A stretch of 64,000 bases of DNA from positions 1 to 64,000 of the forward strand of contig WQWA01000004.1 of NCBI GenBank assembly GCA_009785505.1. The letters run 5' to 3'. This DNA is from Bacteroidales bacterium. GTDB lineage: Bacteria > Bacteroidota > Bacteroidia > Bacteroidales > P3. Below the pieces are notes generated by a model. That model did no database searches. It saw nothing but the letters and a program-made list of their open reading frames with translations, and was not told where the DNA came from. Every line of letters begins with the position of its first letter. Positions within the stretch are counted from its first letter, which is position 1. Of the stretch, positions 7,215-15,101 are shown in pieces. A program made the translations under genes and the position numbers.

Positions 7215-9294
7215 AGGATTGCTCCAGTATTTCCAGAATCTCCGCCCCAAAAGATTTGATTTTAGTCTTTCCAAAACCTTTGATTTTGGCTAATTCCTCA
7301 AGAGTTTGAGGCTTTAGGTTGACAATTGAAACCAGGGTTTTTGTGTGCAAAATGCAGTAAGCCGGGAGGTCTAGTTCTTCGGCTCTGACTTTTCGCCATA
7401 AACGCAATTCTTCAAACAGTTCGGGGTTTTCAACATCGTCTGTTGATGTTATTTTTTCCGTTTTTGGTGCTTTGGGGAGTTTGGGCTCAACCAGCGTGGC
7501 TTTGGCACGATTATCAACAAAAGTTGATAGAAAAAATCCGTCTTTACAAGCGTTGAAACATGCTAATTTGTAGAAAAATTCATTATTGATTTGCTCTAAC
7601 AAATTTTTGATTTGCGATTTAACTTCTTTATTGTCGGATGTGAAATTTATTTTTCCGAAATACTCCTCTTTGAGATAGTTCAAGATGTCTGAAAAATAGG
7701 TTTGCGATGATTTTATTTTCGTCTGAAACTCTTGATTTCCCTCTAAAATCTGCGGTTGTGAAAGATAAAAATTCAGATGATTCTGAAATTTCTGCGTTAC
7801 CGGAATCAATTCGTTTGCCACGCAATTGGTGATTTCCGAAAGCATCGTTTTTAAATTTCCTACAACGCTATTGGGATGTTCGTAGTAAAGTTTCAACGTG
7901 CGTCTGCAAAGACGAAGCAGCTGTGACAAGTCGTAAAGTTCAAACAGTAATTCCCGCTGATAGTCTAACTTTGCTCGTTGCAAGCAGTTTTCGTTGGGCT
8001 GATTTTGCTCAATTTCATCCGTGTATTGTCGAATTTGTTGATCGTTGTGCAAACAATTTACATCAATTTTTGAGGTCAGCACTACACCTTCCAAAGTTTT
8101 GCAACGGCTCAACGCCACATATACCTGCCCGTGTGCGAACGCGGCACGTGCATCAATTGCCACTTTATCAAATGTCAGACCTTGGCTTTTGTGAATAGTC
8201 ATCGCCCACGCCAAACGCAGTGGGTGCTGGGTAAATGTACCGACAACATGTTCACGAATGGCTTTGGTTTCGTCGTCGATTTCATAGCGAATGGTTTTCC
8301 ATTCCGCGCGTGGAACTGTGATTTCAAAGTCATCGCCCGGGCATTTTACTACAATCTTATATTCTGAAATATCAATAATTTCACCGATTTTTCCGTTGTA
8401 AAATTGTTTCGATGCTTCTGTGTCTGTCTTGGCAAACATGACTTGTGCGCCAAGCTTCAGTTTCAAATCTTTTTCAACAGGGTAGGTCCACTCGGGAAAA
8501 TCGCCGTCAATTTGGGCTTCAAAAACGTATTCCTTATCGGGGATTGCGTTTAATTTTTGTTGATTGATATCTTGGGCTTGATAACGGTGAGTTGTTAGCT
8601 GAATAATTCGTTCGTCAGACTTTTTCTGAAAATCCGGAACATGGCGTAAATTAAGCATCTCCAAAGTTTTCAAATCAAGTTGATTGTTTCGAATGCGGTT
8701 CAAAATATCAATGAAATTTTCGTCACGCTGGCGGAAAATTTGTTTAAGTTCAATCGTTACATAATCCGTTTTATTCAAGGCTTGACTACTGAAAAAATAA
8801 GGTGTTTGATAGGCGGTTTTCAAGATATTCCACTCCTCATCTTTTACGACCGGCGGAAGCTGTTGCAAGTCGCCAATCATCAGCAGCTGTACGCCCCCAA
8901 AGGGCTTTGAATTTCGTCTAAATCGTCGTAAAACCGCGTCCACAGCATCAAGCACATCTGCCCGAACCATGCTGACTTCGTCAATCACGATTAGGTCCAG
9001 ACTTTTGATGATATTGATTTTTTCCTTCCGAAACATTTTGTTGAAATTTTCGGGCGGATGTGTCGGCAAAAACGGTGCCAACGGCAGCTGAAAAAATGAG
9101 TGAATCGTTACACCACCTGCGTTGATTGCCGCCACACCCGTAGGTGCGACAACAATCATACGTTTGGGCGAATGTGCTTTAAGTTGGTGCAAAAACGTCG
9201 TTTTTCCCGTTCCGGCACGACCGGTGAGAAAAATATTTTTGGACGAAAACGCCACAAAATCGTTGGCTAATTGCAGTTCGGGTGTTGTTTGCAC
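7168..9294 (-). CDS. Pif1/RecD-type DNA helicase with C-terminal HRDC domain
   Basis: A superfamily 1 helicase of about 708 aa. Walker A GRAGTGKTTF is near the N-terminus, followed by Walker B VIDEVSM, GDLQQLPP and the late motif TIHKSQGLTFDKV. The last ~60 residues, with LAKIKGFGKTKIKSFG, form an HRDC-type nucleic-acid-binding domain. The open frame reaches 9336, but a TATTTTTG box (9314-9321, minus strand) lies inside that extension, so the GTG at 9294 (VQTTPELQLAND) is the better start. Pif1-type enzymes unwind replication barriers such as G-quadruplexes and R-loops; the exact substrate is not predictable here. It converges on and overlaps murF-alr. Confidence 0.85.
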   Translation of the reverse strand: MQTTPELQLANDFVAFSSKNIFLTGRAGTGKTTFLHQLKAHSPKRMIVVAPTGVAAINAGGVTIHSFFQLPLAPFLPTHPPENFNKMFRKEKINIIKSLDLIVIDEVSMVRADVLDAVDAVLRRFRRNSKPFGGVQLLMIGDLQQLPPVVKDEEWNILKTAYQTPYFFSSQALNKTDYVTIELKQIFRQRDENFIDILNRIRNNQLDLKTLEMLNLRHVPDFQKKSDERIIQLTTHRYQAQDINQQKLNAIPDKEYVFEAQIDGDFPEWTYPVEKDLKLKLGAQVMFAKTDTEASKQFYNGKIGEIIDISEYKIVVKCPGDDFEITVPRAEWKTIRYEIDDETKAIREHVVGTFTQHPLRLAWAMTIHKSQGLTFDKVAIDARAAFAHGQVYVALSRCKTLEGVVLTSKIDVNCLHNDQQIRQYTDEIEQNQPNENCLQRAKLDYQRELLFELYDLSQLLRLCRRTLKLYYEHPNSVVGNLKTMLSEITNCVANELIPVTQKFQNHLNFYLSQPQILEGNQEFQTKIKSSQTYFSDILNYLKEEYFGKINFTSDNKEVKSQIKNLLEQINNEFFYKLACFNACKDGFFLSTFVDNRAKATLVEPKLPKAPKTEKITSTDDVENPELFEELRLWRKVRAEELDLPAYCILHTKTLVSIVNLKPQTLEELAKIKGFGKTKIKSFGAEILEILEQSSTPDSKHVSHASKSL

Positions 9295-9313
9295 ATTTTT
9301 TGCTTTGAGTTTG

Positions 9314-9321
9314 CAAAAATA
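9314..9321 (-). promoter_or_regulatory. Promoter -7 box of the helicase
   Basis: TATTTTTG on the minus strand, 19 nt before the GTG at 9294. Confidence 0.55.
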
Positions 9322-9391
9322 CAACAAATTTTCCAAAGAAAAAACCTAAAAAGTGTTAAAATATCATCGAACAAGCAAAAATAAGCGAAAA

Positions 9392-9423
9392 TTTGGAAAA
9401 ATGAGATGTTTTTTATATCTTTG
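9392..9423 (+). promoter_or_regulatory. Promoter of the TlpA-like/M48 pair
   Basis: TTTG at 9392-9395, 20-nt spacer, TATCTTTG at 9416-9423. It lies past the upstream end of the open frame (9406), ruling out that longer start. Confidence 0.8.
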
Positions 9424-9453
9424 CAAAAAAAAATAACCAAAACTCAAAGCATC

Positions 9454-10551
9454 ATGAAAAAAACACTAATCGCAGCCCTTGCTGCACTGATATTCTTTGC
9501 TTGCGGGCGAGAAACTACATTCACAATCACCGGTACGGTGGCAGACACCGAAATGGAAGGAAAATTTGTTAGGCTTGAAAAAATTGAAGACCGAACATTT
9601 GTCGTAGTGGACTCTGCCCAAATTATTGACGGAACATATTCCTTTACAGGTTCTGTAGAAACACCGTTTATGGCAACATTATCCGTAGGCACCCGAAGTT
9701 TGAGGAGCATAGTTCTTGAAAATGCAAAAATCAAAGTAACGACAGATGCCGATTGGAGAAGCACCGTAACAGGAACGAGAAACAACGACCTTCTTCAAAC
9801 GTTTTCGGATTCAGAGCGTGTTATCCAAGAAAAAGTAACTGAAATTGTTCAGGCTTTTCGTGAAGCGCAACAAGCCGGTGATACAGAACTTGTTGCCTCT
9901 CTCACCGAAAAACACCGTGAGTATTCTGAGCAAATGCATAAAAACAGATTGGAGTTTATTAAAAACAACATTAACAATTTTGTAGGACATGGTCAACTGA
10001 GCATGACGTATAGGAGGCTGTCACTCGAAGAATTACAAGAAGTTTTCGCAAATGCAACCCGCCAGACATTGCAATCGCCCAAGGTGGCAAATGCTGTTGA
10101 CCGTATGCATATTTTAGAAAGAACTCAGGTTGGTCAGCCGTTTACCGATCTTCGTATGCCTGATCCTGACGGAAATTACATTGCTCTTTCGGATTTTGTC
10201 GGAAAGGGTTATGTGATGATTGATTTCACAGCAACTTGGTGTGGTCCATGCCGTGTTGGAAAACCGGCAATGATCGCCACTTTCAACAGATTTAAAGATA
10301 GAGGTTTTAATATTGTTGGTGTTTGGTTTGACAGAGATCATGACACATGGATCAATGGTATGAACGCGTTAAACATGCCGGATTGGCCCCAAATGTCGGA
10401 TCTGAGATTCTGGGAAAGCGAAGGTGCAAGACTTTATGCAATCAGCAGTATTCCTCATTCTGTGTTGATCGATCCGAATGGCATCATTATTGCCAGAGGT
10501 TTACGTGGTGATGATTTGGACAAAAAATTGGAAGAACTTCTCGGAAAATAA
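9454..10551 (+). CDS. TlpA-like thioredoxin-fold lipoprotein with DUF4369
   Basis: A 365-aa predicted lipoprotein: the N-terminal signal ends at LIFFAC. Residues about 22-115 look like DUF4369, a beta-rich domain found before thioredoxin folds in Bacteroidota; a helical linker follows; the last ~135 residues are an AhpC/TSA-TlpA thioredoxin domain with the redox motif TWCGPCR and the cis-Pro segment SSIPHSVLID. It probably acts as a periplasmic thiol-disulfide oxidoreductase; its partner is not evident. It is separated by 9 nt from the M48 lipoprotein protease, and the two probably form an operon. Confidence 0.88.
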   Translation: MKKTLIAALAALIFFACGRETTFTITGTVADTEMEGKFVRLEKIEDRTFVVVDSAQIIDGTYSFTGSVETPFMATLSVGTRSLRSIVLENAKIKVTTDADWRSTVTGTRNNDLLQTFSDSERVIQEKVTEIVQAFREAQQAGDTELVASLTEKHREYSEQMHKNRLEFIKNNINNFVGHGQLSMTYRRLSLEELQEVFANATRQTLQSPKVANAVDRMHILERTQVGQPFTDLRMPDPDGNYIALSDFVGKGYVMIDFTATWCGPCRVGKPAMIATFNRFKDRGFNIVGVWFDRDHDTWINGMNALNMPDWPQMSDLRFWESEGARLYAISSIPHSVLIDPNGIIIARGLRGDDLDKKLEELLGK

Positions 10552-10560
10552 CAAAAACAA

Positions 10561-11412
10561 ATGAAAAAAATTATCCTTCTCGTCACTCTCTTTGCGGTAA
10601 TATCAACCATTGCTGCGGTAGCGACCGGTTGTAGAACTGTGCCTATAACCGGACGTAGGCAGTTTATAGCAATACCTGCATTTTACATGAATTCGCTAGC
10701 TGCCTCATCGTTCACACAAATGACTCAAACGCATCGGCTTTCAACAAATATTGAGCAAAACGAAATGATTGAACGTGTCGGTAATCGCATCCGTGTGGCA
10801 GTAGAAGATTTTTTGGCACAAGAAAATATGTCGCACCTAACTCAAGATTTTGTTTGGGAATTTATTTTGATCGACGACCCGGCCATAAATGCGTGGGTTA
10901 TGCCCGGTGCCAGAGTTGCCTTCTATACGGGGATTCTGCCTGTACTACAAAATGAAGATGGTGTGGCTGTAGTCATGGGACACGAAATTGCACACGCAGT
11001 TGCAAATCATGCCGCCGAACGAATGAGCCGAGCTCTGCTCACACAGCTGGGTGGTGTAGCACTTGCTGTTGCCGTGAACGAACAACCGGAAATGACTCAA
11101 GCATTGGCTTTGTCAGTTTTTGGAGTAAGTACGACAATGTTTAGTGCTTTACCTCACAGTCGCAGAAACGAATTGGAAGCCGACAGATTAGGCTTGATTT
11201 TTATGGCAATGGCCGGATTTGATGTACATGAAGCACCCAGATTTTGGGAAAGAATGATGGCACTCTCCGGAAATCCGTCTGCATCTGATTTTCTTTCGAC
11301 TCATCCTTCGAATGCGAGGCGTATTGCCGAAATCAACAAGCATATTCCGGAAGCCTTGACATTTTACAGACCATACAGCAGTACCCATCCACCGACACAA
11401 TCACAGCAATAA
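10561..11412 (+). CDS. M48-family metalloprotease lipoprotein (LoiP/BepA-like)
   Basis: A 283-aa protein with a lipoprotein-type signal (Cys in VATGCRTV). The zinc motif HEIAHAVANH (HExxH) lies near residue 141 and the third ligand Glu in RRNELEADRLG, as in M48C peptidases that act in envelope quality control. C-terminal helices end with LSTHPSNARRI, a conserved family segment. The gene is second in an operon with the TlpA-like lipoprotein and ends at a strong hairpin terminator. Confidence 0.9.
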   Translation: MKKIILLVTLFAVISTIAAVATGCRTVPITGRRQFIAIPAFYMNSLAASSFTQMTQTHRLSTNIEQNEMIERVGNRIRVAVEDFLAQENMSHLTQDFVWEFILIDDPAINAWVMPGARVAFYTGILPVLQNEDGVAVVMGHEIAHAVANHAAERMSRALLTQLGGVALAVAVNEQPEMTQALALSVFGVSTTMFSALPHSRRNELEADRLGLIFMAMAGFDVHEAPRFWERMMALSGNPSASDFLSTHPSNARRIAEINKHIPEALTFYRPYSSTHPPTQSQQ

Positions 11413-11414
11413 TA

Positions 11415-11446
11415 AAAAATGGCGTTGTTTTCAACGCCATTTTTTA
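11415..11446. terminator. Bidirectional terminator
   Basis: GGCGTTG and CAACGCC arms around a T4 loop, flanked by A6 and T6; serves the M48 gene and the convergent DUF1015 gene. Confidence 0.9.
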
Positions 11447-12700
11447 TTACACCAACTCGTGAATCACAAGTCCCGAGCGAAGCTTCGGCTCAAACCATGT
11501 GGTTTTCGGAGGCATGATATTGTTCGTATCGGAAATGTCGATGAGCTGTTTCATTGTGACAGGATAAAGAGCGAAAGCAACTTTCATTTCGCCATTATCT
11601 ACACGACGCATGAGTTCACCCAAACCACGAAGTCCACCAACAAAGTCAATACGTTTGTCGGTACGCAAATCTTTGATGCCTAGAATTTCGTCCAACACCA
11701 AATTCGACAAAATCGTTACATCTAAAACACCGATTGGGTCGTTGTCGTTGTAAGTGCCCGGTTTTGCAACCATCGAATACCATTTTCCGCCTAAATACAT
11801 GCTAAATTCGTGTAATCTGGAAGGTTTGTAAATTTCTGTACCTTCTTCTTTTACATCAAACGATTTGTTCAATTTTTCAAGTAACTCCGCTTCTGTCAAG
11901 CCGTTCAAATCTTTTACAACACGGTTGTAGTCGATAATTTGAAGTTGGTTATCCGGAAAAATTACCGACATAAAGTAATTATATTCTTCGTGTCCGGTGT
12001 GATTTGGATTATTCGCTTTCTTTTCTTTTCCAACCAAAGCAGCGGCAGCCGTGCGATGGTGTCCGTCGGCAACATACAGCGCAGGAATTTCTTTTTCAAA
12101 AATTTCTACGATACGTGAGATCGTTGCTTTGTCTTCAATCACCCAGAAATGATGTCCGAAACCGTCTAAATCAGCAACAAAGTCATAAATAGGCTTCTCA
12201 TTTTTCACAATCTTCTCAACGATTTCGTCGATTTCCTTGTGAGCAGGATACGAGAAAAACACAGGCTCAACATTCGCATTGGTAATACGTACGTGAATCA
12301 TACGATCTTCTTCTTTATCCGGACGAGTGAGTTCGTGTTTTTTAATCACATTGTTGAAATAATCGTCAACGTGCGTGCAACCTACAATGCCGTACTGTGT
12401 GCGTCCGTTCATGGTTTGCGCATAGATGTAAAGTTTGTCTTCATCATCTTTCACTAACCAACCGTTGTCACGGAATAACTTGAAATTTTCCACAACTTTG
12501 TCATAAACCTCTTGACTATGCTCGTCAATGCCCACAGGACAGTCGATTTCAGCTTTAGTAATACGAAGAAGCGAATGCGGATTGCCTTTTGCTTCTTCAC
12601 GTGCTTCTTCAGAGTTGAGAACATCATAAGGACGCGAAGCGAGGTCTTTCACAATGTTTTGTGGCGGGCGGATGCCCTTGAAAGGTTTTAGAATTGCCAT
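11447..12700 (-). CDS. DUF1015 family protein
   Basis: A 417-aa cytoplasmic protein of the conserved DUF1015 family, known in older annotation as often lying near serA; its biochemical role is not established. Recognisable segments are the N-terminal FKGIRPPQNIV with SRPYDVLNSEEAR, the central LYVADGHHRTAAAA and the C-terminal MPPKTTWFEPKLRSGLVIH. Full length for the family. It has its own TATCTTTG promoter; neighbours give no functional clue. Confidence 0.85.
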   Translation of the reverse strand: MAILKPFKGIRPPQNIVKDLASRPYDVLNSEEAREEAKGNPHSLLRITKAEIDCPVGIDEHSQEVYDKVVENFKLFRDNGWLVKDDEDKLYIYAQTMNGRTQYGIVGCTHVDDYFNNVIKKHELTRPDKEEDRMIHVRITNANVEPVFFSYPAHKEIDEIVEKIVKNEKPIYDFVADLDGFGHHFWVIEDKATISRIVEIFEKEIPALYVADGHHRTAAAALVGKEKKANNPNHTGHEEYNYFMSVIFPDNQLQIIDYNRVVKDLNGLTEAELLEKLNKSFDVKEEGTEIYKPSRLHEFSMYLGGKWYSMVAKPGTYNDNDPIGVLDVTILSNLVLDEILGIKDLRTDKRIDFVGGLRGLGELMRRVDNGEMKVAFALYPVTMKQLIDISDTNNIMPPKTTWFEPKLRSGLVIHELV

Positions 12701-12722
12701 GTTTTTTGGTTTTAATTTTGTG

Positions 12723-12730
12723 CAAAGATA
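12723..12730 (-). promoter_or_regulatory. Promoter -7 box of the DUF1015 gene
   Basis: TATCTTTG on the minus strand, 22 nt before the ATG at 12700. Confidence 0.75.
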
Positions 12731-12762
12731 CTAAAAAAAAACGGAACAACCAAATAGTAAGG

Positions 12763-12792
12763 AGATGTCTCGCTCCGCTCGACATGACGGCG
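12763..12792. repeat. Palindromic repeat remnant
   Basis: AGATGTCTCGCTCCGCTCGACATGAC, a hairpin of the TCTCG..CTCCGCTCGA type seen at other places in the window. The non-coding stretch 12701-12960 holds this, the terminator at 12813-12847 and a second repeat; no gene is apparent. Confidence 0.55.
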
Positions 12793-12812
12793 GTGCGGAT
12801 AGTGGAAAAGAG

Positions 12813-12847
12813 AAAAAAATGGAGCGGCTTCACCGCTCCATTTTTTT
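12813..12847. terminator. Terminator of the rpsF-rpsR-rplI operon
   Basis: TGGAGCGG / CCGCTCCA arms with A7 and T7 on either side, downstream of rplI on the minus strand. Confidence 0.8.
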
Positions 12848-12868
12848 CTCTCACTTTCTTAAAACGCT

Positions 12869-12926
12869 TGTCATTCCGAACTCCTTCGACTACGCTCAGG
12901 ACAAGCTCCGGCGAGGAATCCACTTG
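12869..12926. repeat. Palindromic repeat
   Basis: Begins GTCATTCCGAACTCC and continues TTCGACTACGCTCAGG to GGCGAGGAATCC. It matches the same general repeat class as the segments inside pcrA (17234-17299) and dprA (26431-26464). Confidence 0.6.
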
Positions 12927-12960
12927 CTACTTATCTTTCGCTATACAGATAGGGCAAAAT

Positions 12961-13404
12961 TTATTCTGCAACAACTTCAACTGTAAATTCAGCTTTCACA
13001 TCGCGGTGCAAGTTCGCAATCGCTTTGTAAGTGCCGATTTCTTTGATGTCGTCAACCGTGAGTTTTTTACGATCCACATCAACATCGTGTTGTGCTTTCA
13101 ATGCCTCAGCAACTTGAATAGCATTTACAGAACCGAAAATCTTTCCGGATGTACCAGCTTTTGCACCAACCGTAACCGTGAGTGCAGAAATAGTTGCTCC
13201 TAATTTTTCAGCTTCGAGTTTAAGTTTTTCCTCTTTGAATGCGCGTTGTTTCAAGTTTTCAGCGTGAATTTTACGCATGGAGGCAGTTGCCATAACAGCC
13301 ATTCCTTTCGGGAACAAAAAATTGTTCGCATAGCCGTTTTTTACCTTAACGATATCGTCTTTGTAGCCTAATTTTGCTACGTCTTGGGTTAAAATCACTT
13401 CCAT
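12961..13404 (-). CDS. rplI: 50S ribosomal protein L9
   Basis: A 147-aa L9. The N-terminal rRNA-binding domain begins MEVILTQDVAKLG and includes VKNGYANNFLFPKGMA; a connecting helix (about 40-80) leads to the C-terminal domain. Full length. It is last in rpsF-rpsR-rplI, 12 nt after rpsR, the usual gene order. Confidence 0.97.
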   Translation of the reverse strand: MEVILTQDVAKLGYKDDIVKVKNGYANNFLFPKGMAVMATASMRKIHAENLKQRAFKEEKLKLEAEKLGATISALTVTVGAKAGTSGKIFGSVNAIQVAEALKAQHDVDVDRKKLTVDDIKEIGTYKAIANLHRDVKAEFTVEVVAE

Positions 13405-13416
13405 TTTTCTGTCCTC

Positions 13417-13683
13417 CTATTTTAATAAATCCGCAACGTAAGGCAACAAACCGATGTGGCGGGCACGTTTCACGGCTTGAGCCACTTTCTTTTGATATTT
13501 TTGCGAAGTACCGGTGAGGCGTCTCGGCAAAAGTTTACCTTGCTCGTTAATAAATTTCAACAAAAAATCCGCATCTTTATAGTCGATGTACTTGATACCG
13601 CTTTTCTTGAAACGGCAATATTTTTTCTTCTTTGTATCCACCGCGATCGGTGTCAAATACTTTAAGTCTTTATCTTGTGCCAT
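13417..13683 (-). CDS. rpsR: 30S ribosomal protein S18
   Basis: An 88-aa S18, the partner of S6 on the 30S platform. Identified by the core [18 protein letters not shown] and [20 protein letters not shown]. The N-terminal extension is short. It lies 11 nt downstream of rpsF in the same operon. Confidence 0.97.
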   Translation of the reverse strand: MAQDKDLKYLTPIAVDTKKKKYCRFKKSGIKYIDYKDADFLLKFINEQGKLLPRRLTGTSQKYQKKVAQAVKRARHIGLLPYVADLLK

Positions 13684-13694
13684 GGTGTTTTCGG

Positions 13695-14027
13695 TTAATT
13701 TTGGTTTTTACTTCTACGTTTTTCGCTGTACGCTTTAGCAAATTTGTCTAATTTGACAGTCAAAAAGCGGAGCATACGTTCATCGCGACGGTAAGCGGTT
13801 TCGAGTGCGTCAACTACATTTCCTTCGGCTTTGAATTCCATAAGATAGTAAAATCCGCTGACTTTTTTCTGAATGGGGTAAGCCAATTTCTTCAAACCCC
13901 AATTTTCTTCATGAATGATCTCTGCACCTTGACTTTTCAGCAAGTCTTGGTACTTTTTTACCGCTTCCTTCATCTGATCATCAGACAAAACGGGAGTCAT
14001 AATGAAAACGGTTTCATAGTGATTCAT
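13695..14027 (-). CDS. rpsF: 30S ribosomal protein S6
   Basis: A 110-aa S6 with [18 protein letters not shown] at the start, [20 protein letters not shown] in the middle and a basic tail. First gene of the rpsF-rpsR-rplI operon. Its leader (14028-14073) contains the palindrome CCCTAAATTAGGG near the predicted transcript start; the S6:S18 autoregulatory RNA known in other phyla was not recognised. Confidence 0.97.
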   Translation of the reverse strand: MNHYETVFIMTPVLSDDQMKEAVKKYQDLLKSQGAEIIHEENWGLKKLAYPIQKKVSGFYYLMEFKAEGNVVDALETAYRRDERMLRFLTVKLDKFAKAYSEKRRSKNQN

Positions 14028-14078
14028 AATCTACTTGTTTTTAATGAATTATTTATTTTATCCCTAATTTAGGGAGTG

Positions 14079-14086
14079 CAAAGATA
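14079..14086 (-). promoter_or_regulatory. Promoter -7 box of rpsF-rpsR-rplI
   Basis: TATCTTTG on the minus strand; leader of about 47 nt, long for this window. Confidence 0.75.
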
Positions 14087-14123
14087 CGGAAAATAATTGA
14101 ATTATACAAATTTTTGACTGTAA

Positions 14124-15038
14124 TTATTTCCAAATCGGTGTAGGATAAATTCCTTTTTCAGTTAACTCCGCTAAACGTTGTTTGGCTTCCGCAACATCTT
14201 CTTTGTAAGTGATTCCAAACCATTGGGCATTCGAAGACAATACATCGCAAGGTGCGCCTTTCTGCATCAACAAAGACGCCAATGTTGGAATGTAATATTC
14301 GGATTTCAATTCTTTGGAGCGCTCATTCAAAAAATCCTTAAAACCTTGCTCCAAAACGTCGAAATGTTGTTTTTGAAATCCCCAAAAATTCATTGAAACC
14401 TTCGAATCTTCAGGCAATTCGTGTGCTCCTGTTTCGTCGGAATATTCTATTTTATCATTTACACGTTGAATGGAAATGCGCTCTGTGATTGATTTCAAAC
14501 GCTGATTTTCGTCCAATTCACAAACGCCTCGCGACACTGTTCCGAAATCGGACAACGTTTTGTTTAGCGCATAACCAACCATGCAAAAATTGCCTGTAGA
14601 GACGCAATGCATTGCGTCTCTACGATCGTCCATACGGAAATATTTCACAATATCCTCAAATGCCTCACGACCATAAAAATCATCACCATTGATCACCACA
14701 AAAGGGCCTTCCACAGCATCTTTCGCCATTAGAACGGCGTGTCCAGTGCCCCAAGGTTTTTCGCGTTCGGGAAGATATTCAAAGCCATTTGGAATTTTAT
14801 GTAATTCTTGATCAACAAATTCCAGCTTGATCTTATTACCGTATTTTTCTGTAAATGTTTTTGCAAAATGATCGTGTGTGGCTTCACGAATGACAAGAAC
14901 GATTTTGCTAAAACCCGCATGAATCGCGTCATAAATAGAATAATCGATGATGGTTTCTCCCGAAGGTCCGAGTCCTTCGATTTGCTTCAAACTTCCGAAA
15001 CGGCTTGCCATTCCGGCTGCTAAGATTACTAAAGTCAT
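14124..15038 (-). CDS. Sugar-nucleotide-type nucleotidyltransferase
   Basis: A 304-aa enzyme of the NTP_transferase superfamily: LAAGMASRFGSLKQ is the nucleotide-binding signature and GPFVVINGDDFYG the metal/sugar-binding segment. It resembles glucose-1-phosphate uridylyl/thymidylyltransferases, but the substrate cannot be assigned. The frame extends to 15065; the Met at 15038 is chosen because the promoter box at 15055-15062 lies in the extension. A perfect 28-bp palindrome (14596-14623) is carried in frame and encodes part of DAMHCVSTGN; the neighbouring residues read normally. Divergent from pcrA. Confidence 0.85.
   Translation of the reverse strand: MTLVILAAGMASRFGSLKQIEGLGPSGETIIDYSIYDAIHAGFSKIVLVIREATHDHFAKTFTEKYGNKIKLEFVDQELHKIPNGFEYLPEREKPWGTGHAVLMAKDAVEGPFVVINGDDFYGREAFEDIVKYFRMDDRRDAMHCVSTGNFCMVGYALNKTLSDFGTVSRGVCELDENQRLKSITERISIQRVNDKIEYSDETGAHELPEDSKVSMNFWGFQKQHFDVLEQGFKDFLNERSKELKSEYYIPTLASLLMQKGAPCDVLSSNAQWFGITYKEDVAEAKQRLAELTEKGIYPTPIWK
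14596..14623. repeat. Perfect 28-bp palindrome inside a reading frame
   Basis: Arms GTAGAGACGCAATG / CATTGCGTCTCTAC. Same family as 16449-16476 and the intergenic 55119-55146 and 61118-61146 copies, all with GTAGRGRCG ends. Confidence 0.9.
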
Positions 15039-15054
15039 GGATTGATATTTTTTG

Positions 15055-15062
15055 CAAAGATA
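15055..15062 (-). promoter_or_regulatory. Promoter -7 box of the nucleotidyltransferase
   Basis: TATCTTTG, minus strand; only 12 bp from the divergent pcrA box, so the two promoters overlap and may compete. Confidence 0.75.
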
Positions 15063-15074
15063 CAAAAAAAATCG

Positions 15075-15082
15075 TATCTTTG
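15075..15082 (+). promoter_or_regulatory. Promoter -7 box of pcrA
   Basis: TATCTTTG; ATG at 15102. The upstream -33 region overlaps the divergent transcript start. Confidence 0.75.
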
Positions 15083-15101
15083 CAGTCTATTCTTTTTTCA
15101 T

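Noticed and set aside
9336-9370. Extension of the shared dprA/BECR control region to the helicase gene (ATTTTAACACTTTTTAGG)
   Set aside because: Similar to an AT-rich stretch in copy B but lacks the TTATYAACA repeats and the TATACRAAAATCGA core.
12701-12960. Possible small gene between rplI and the DUF1015 gene
   Set aside because: The stretch consists of two palindromic repeats and a terminator; open frames here cross these without family-like sequence.
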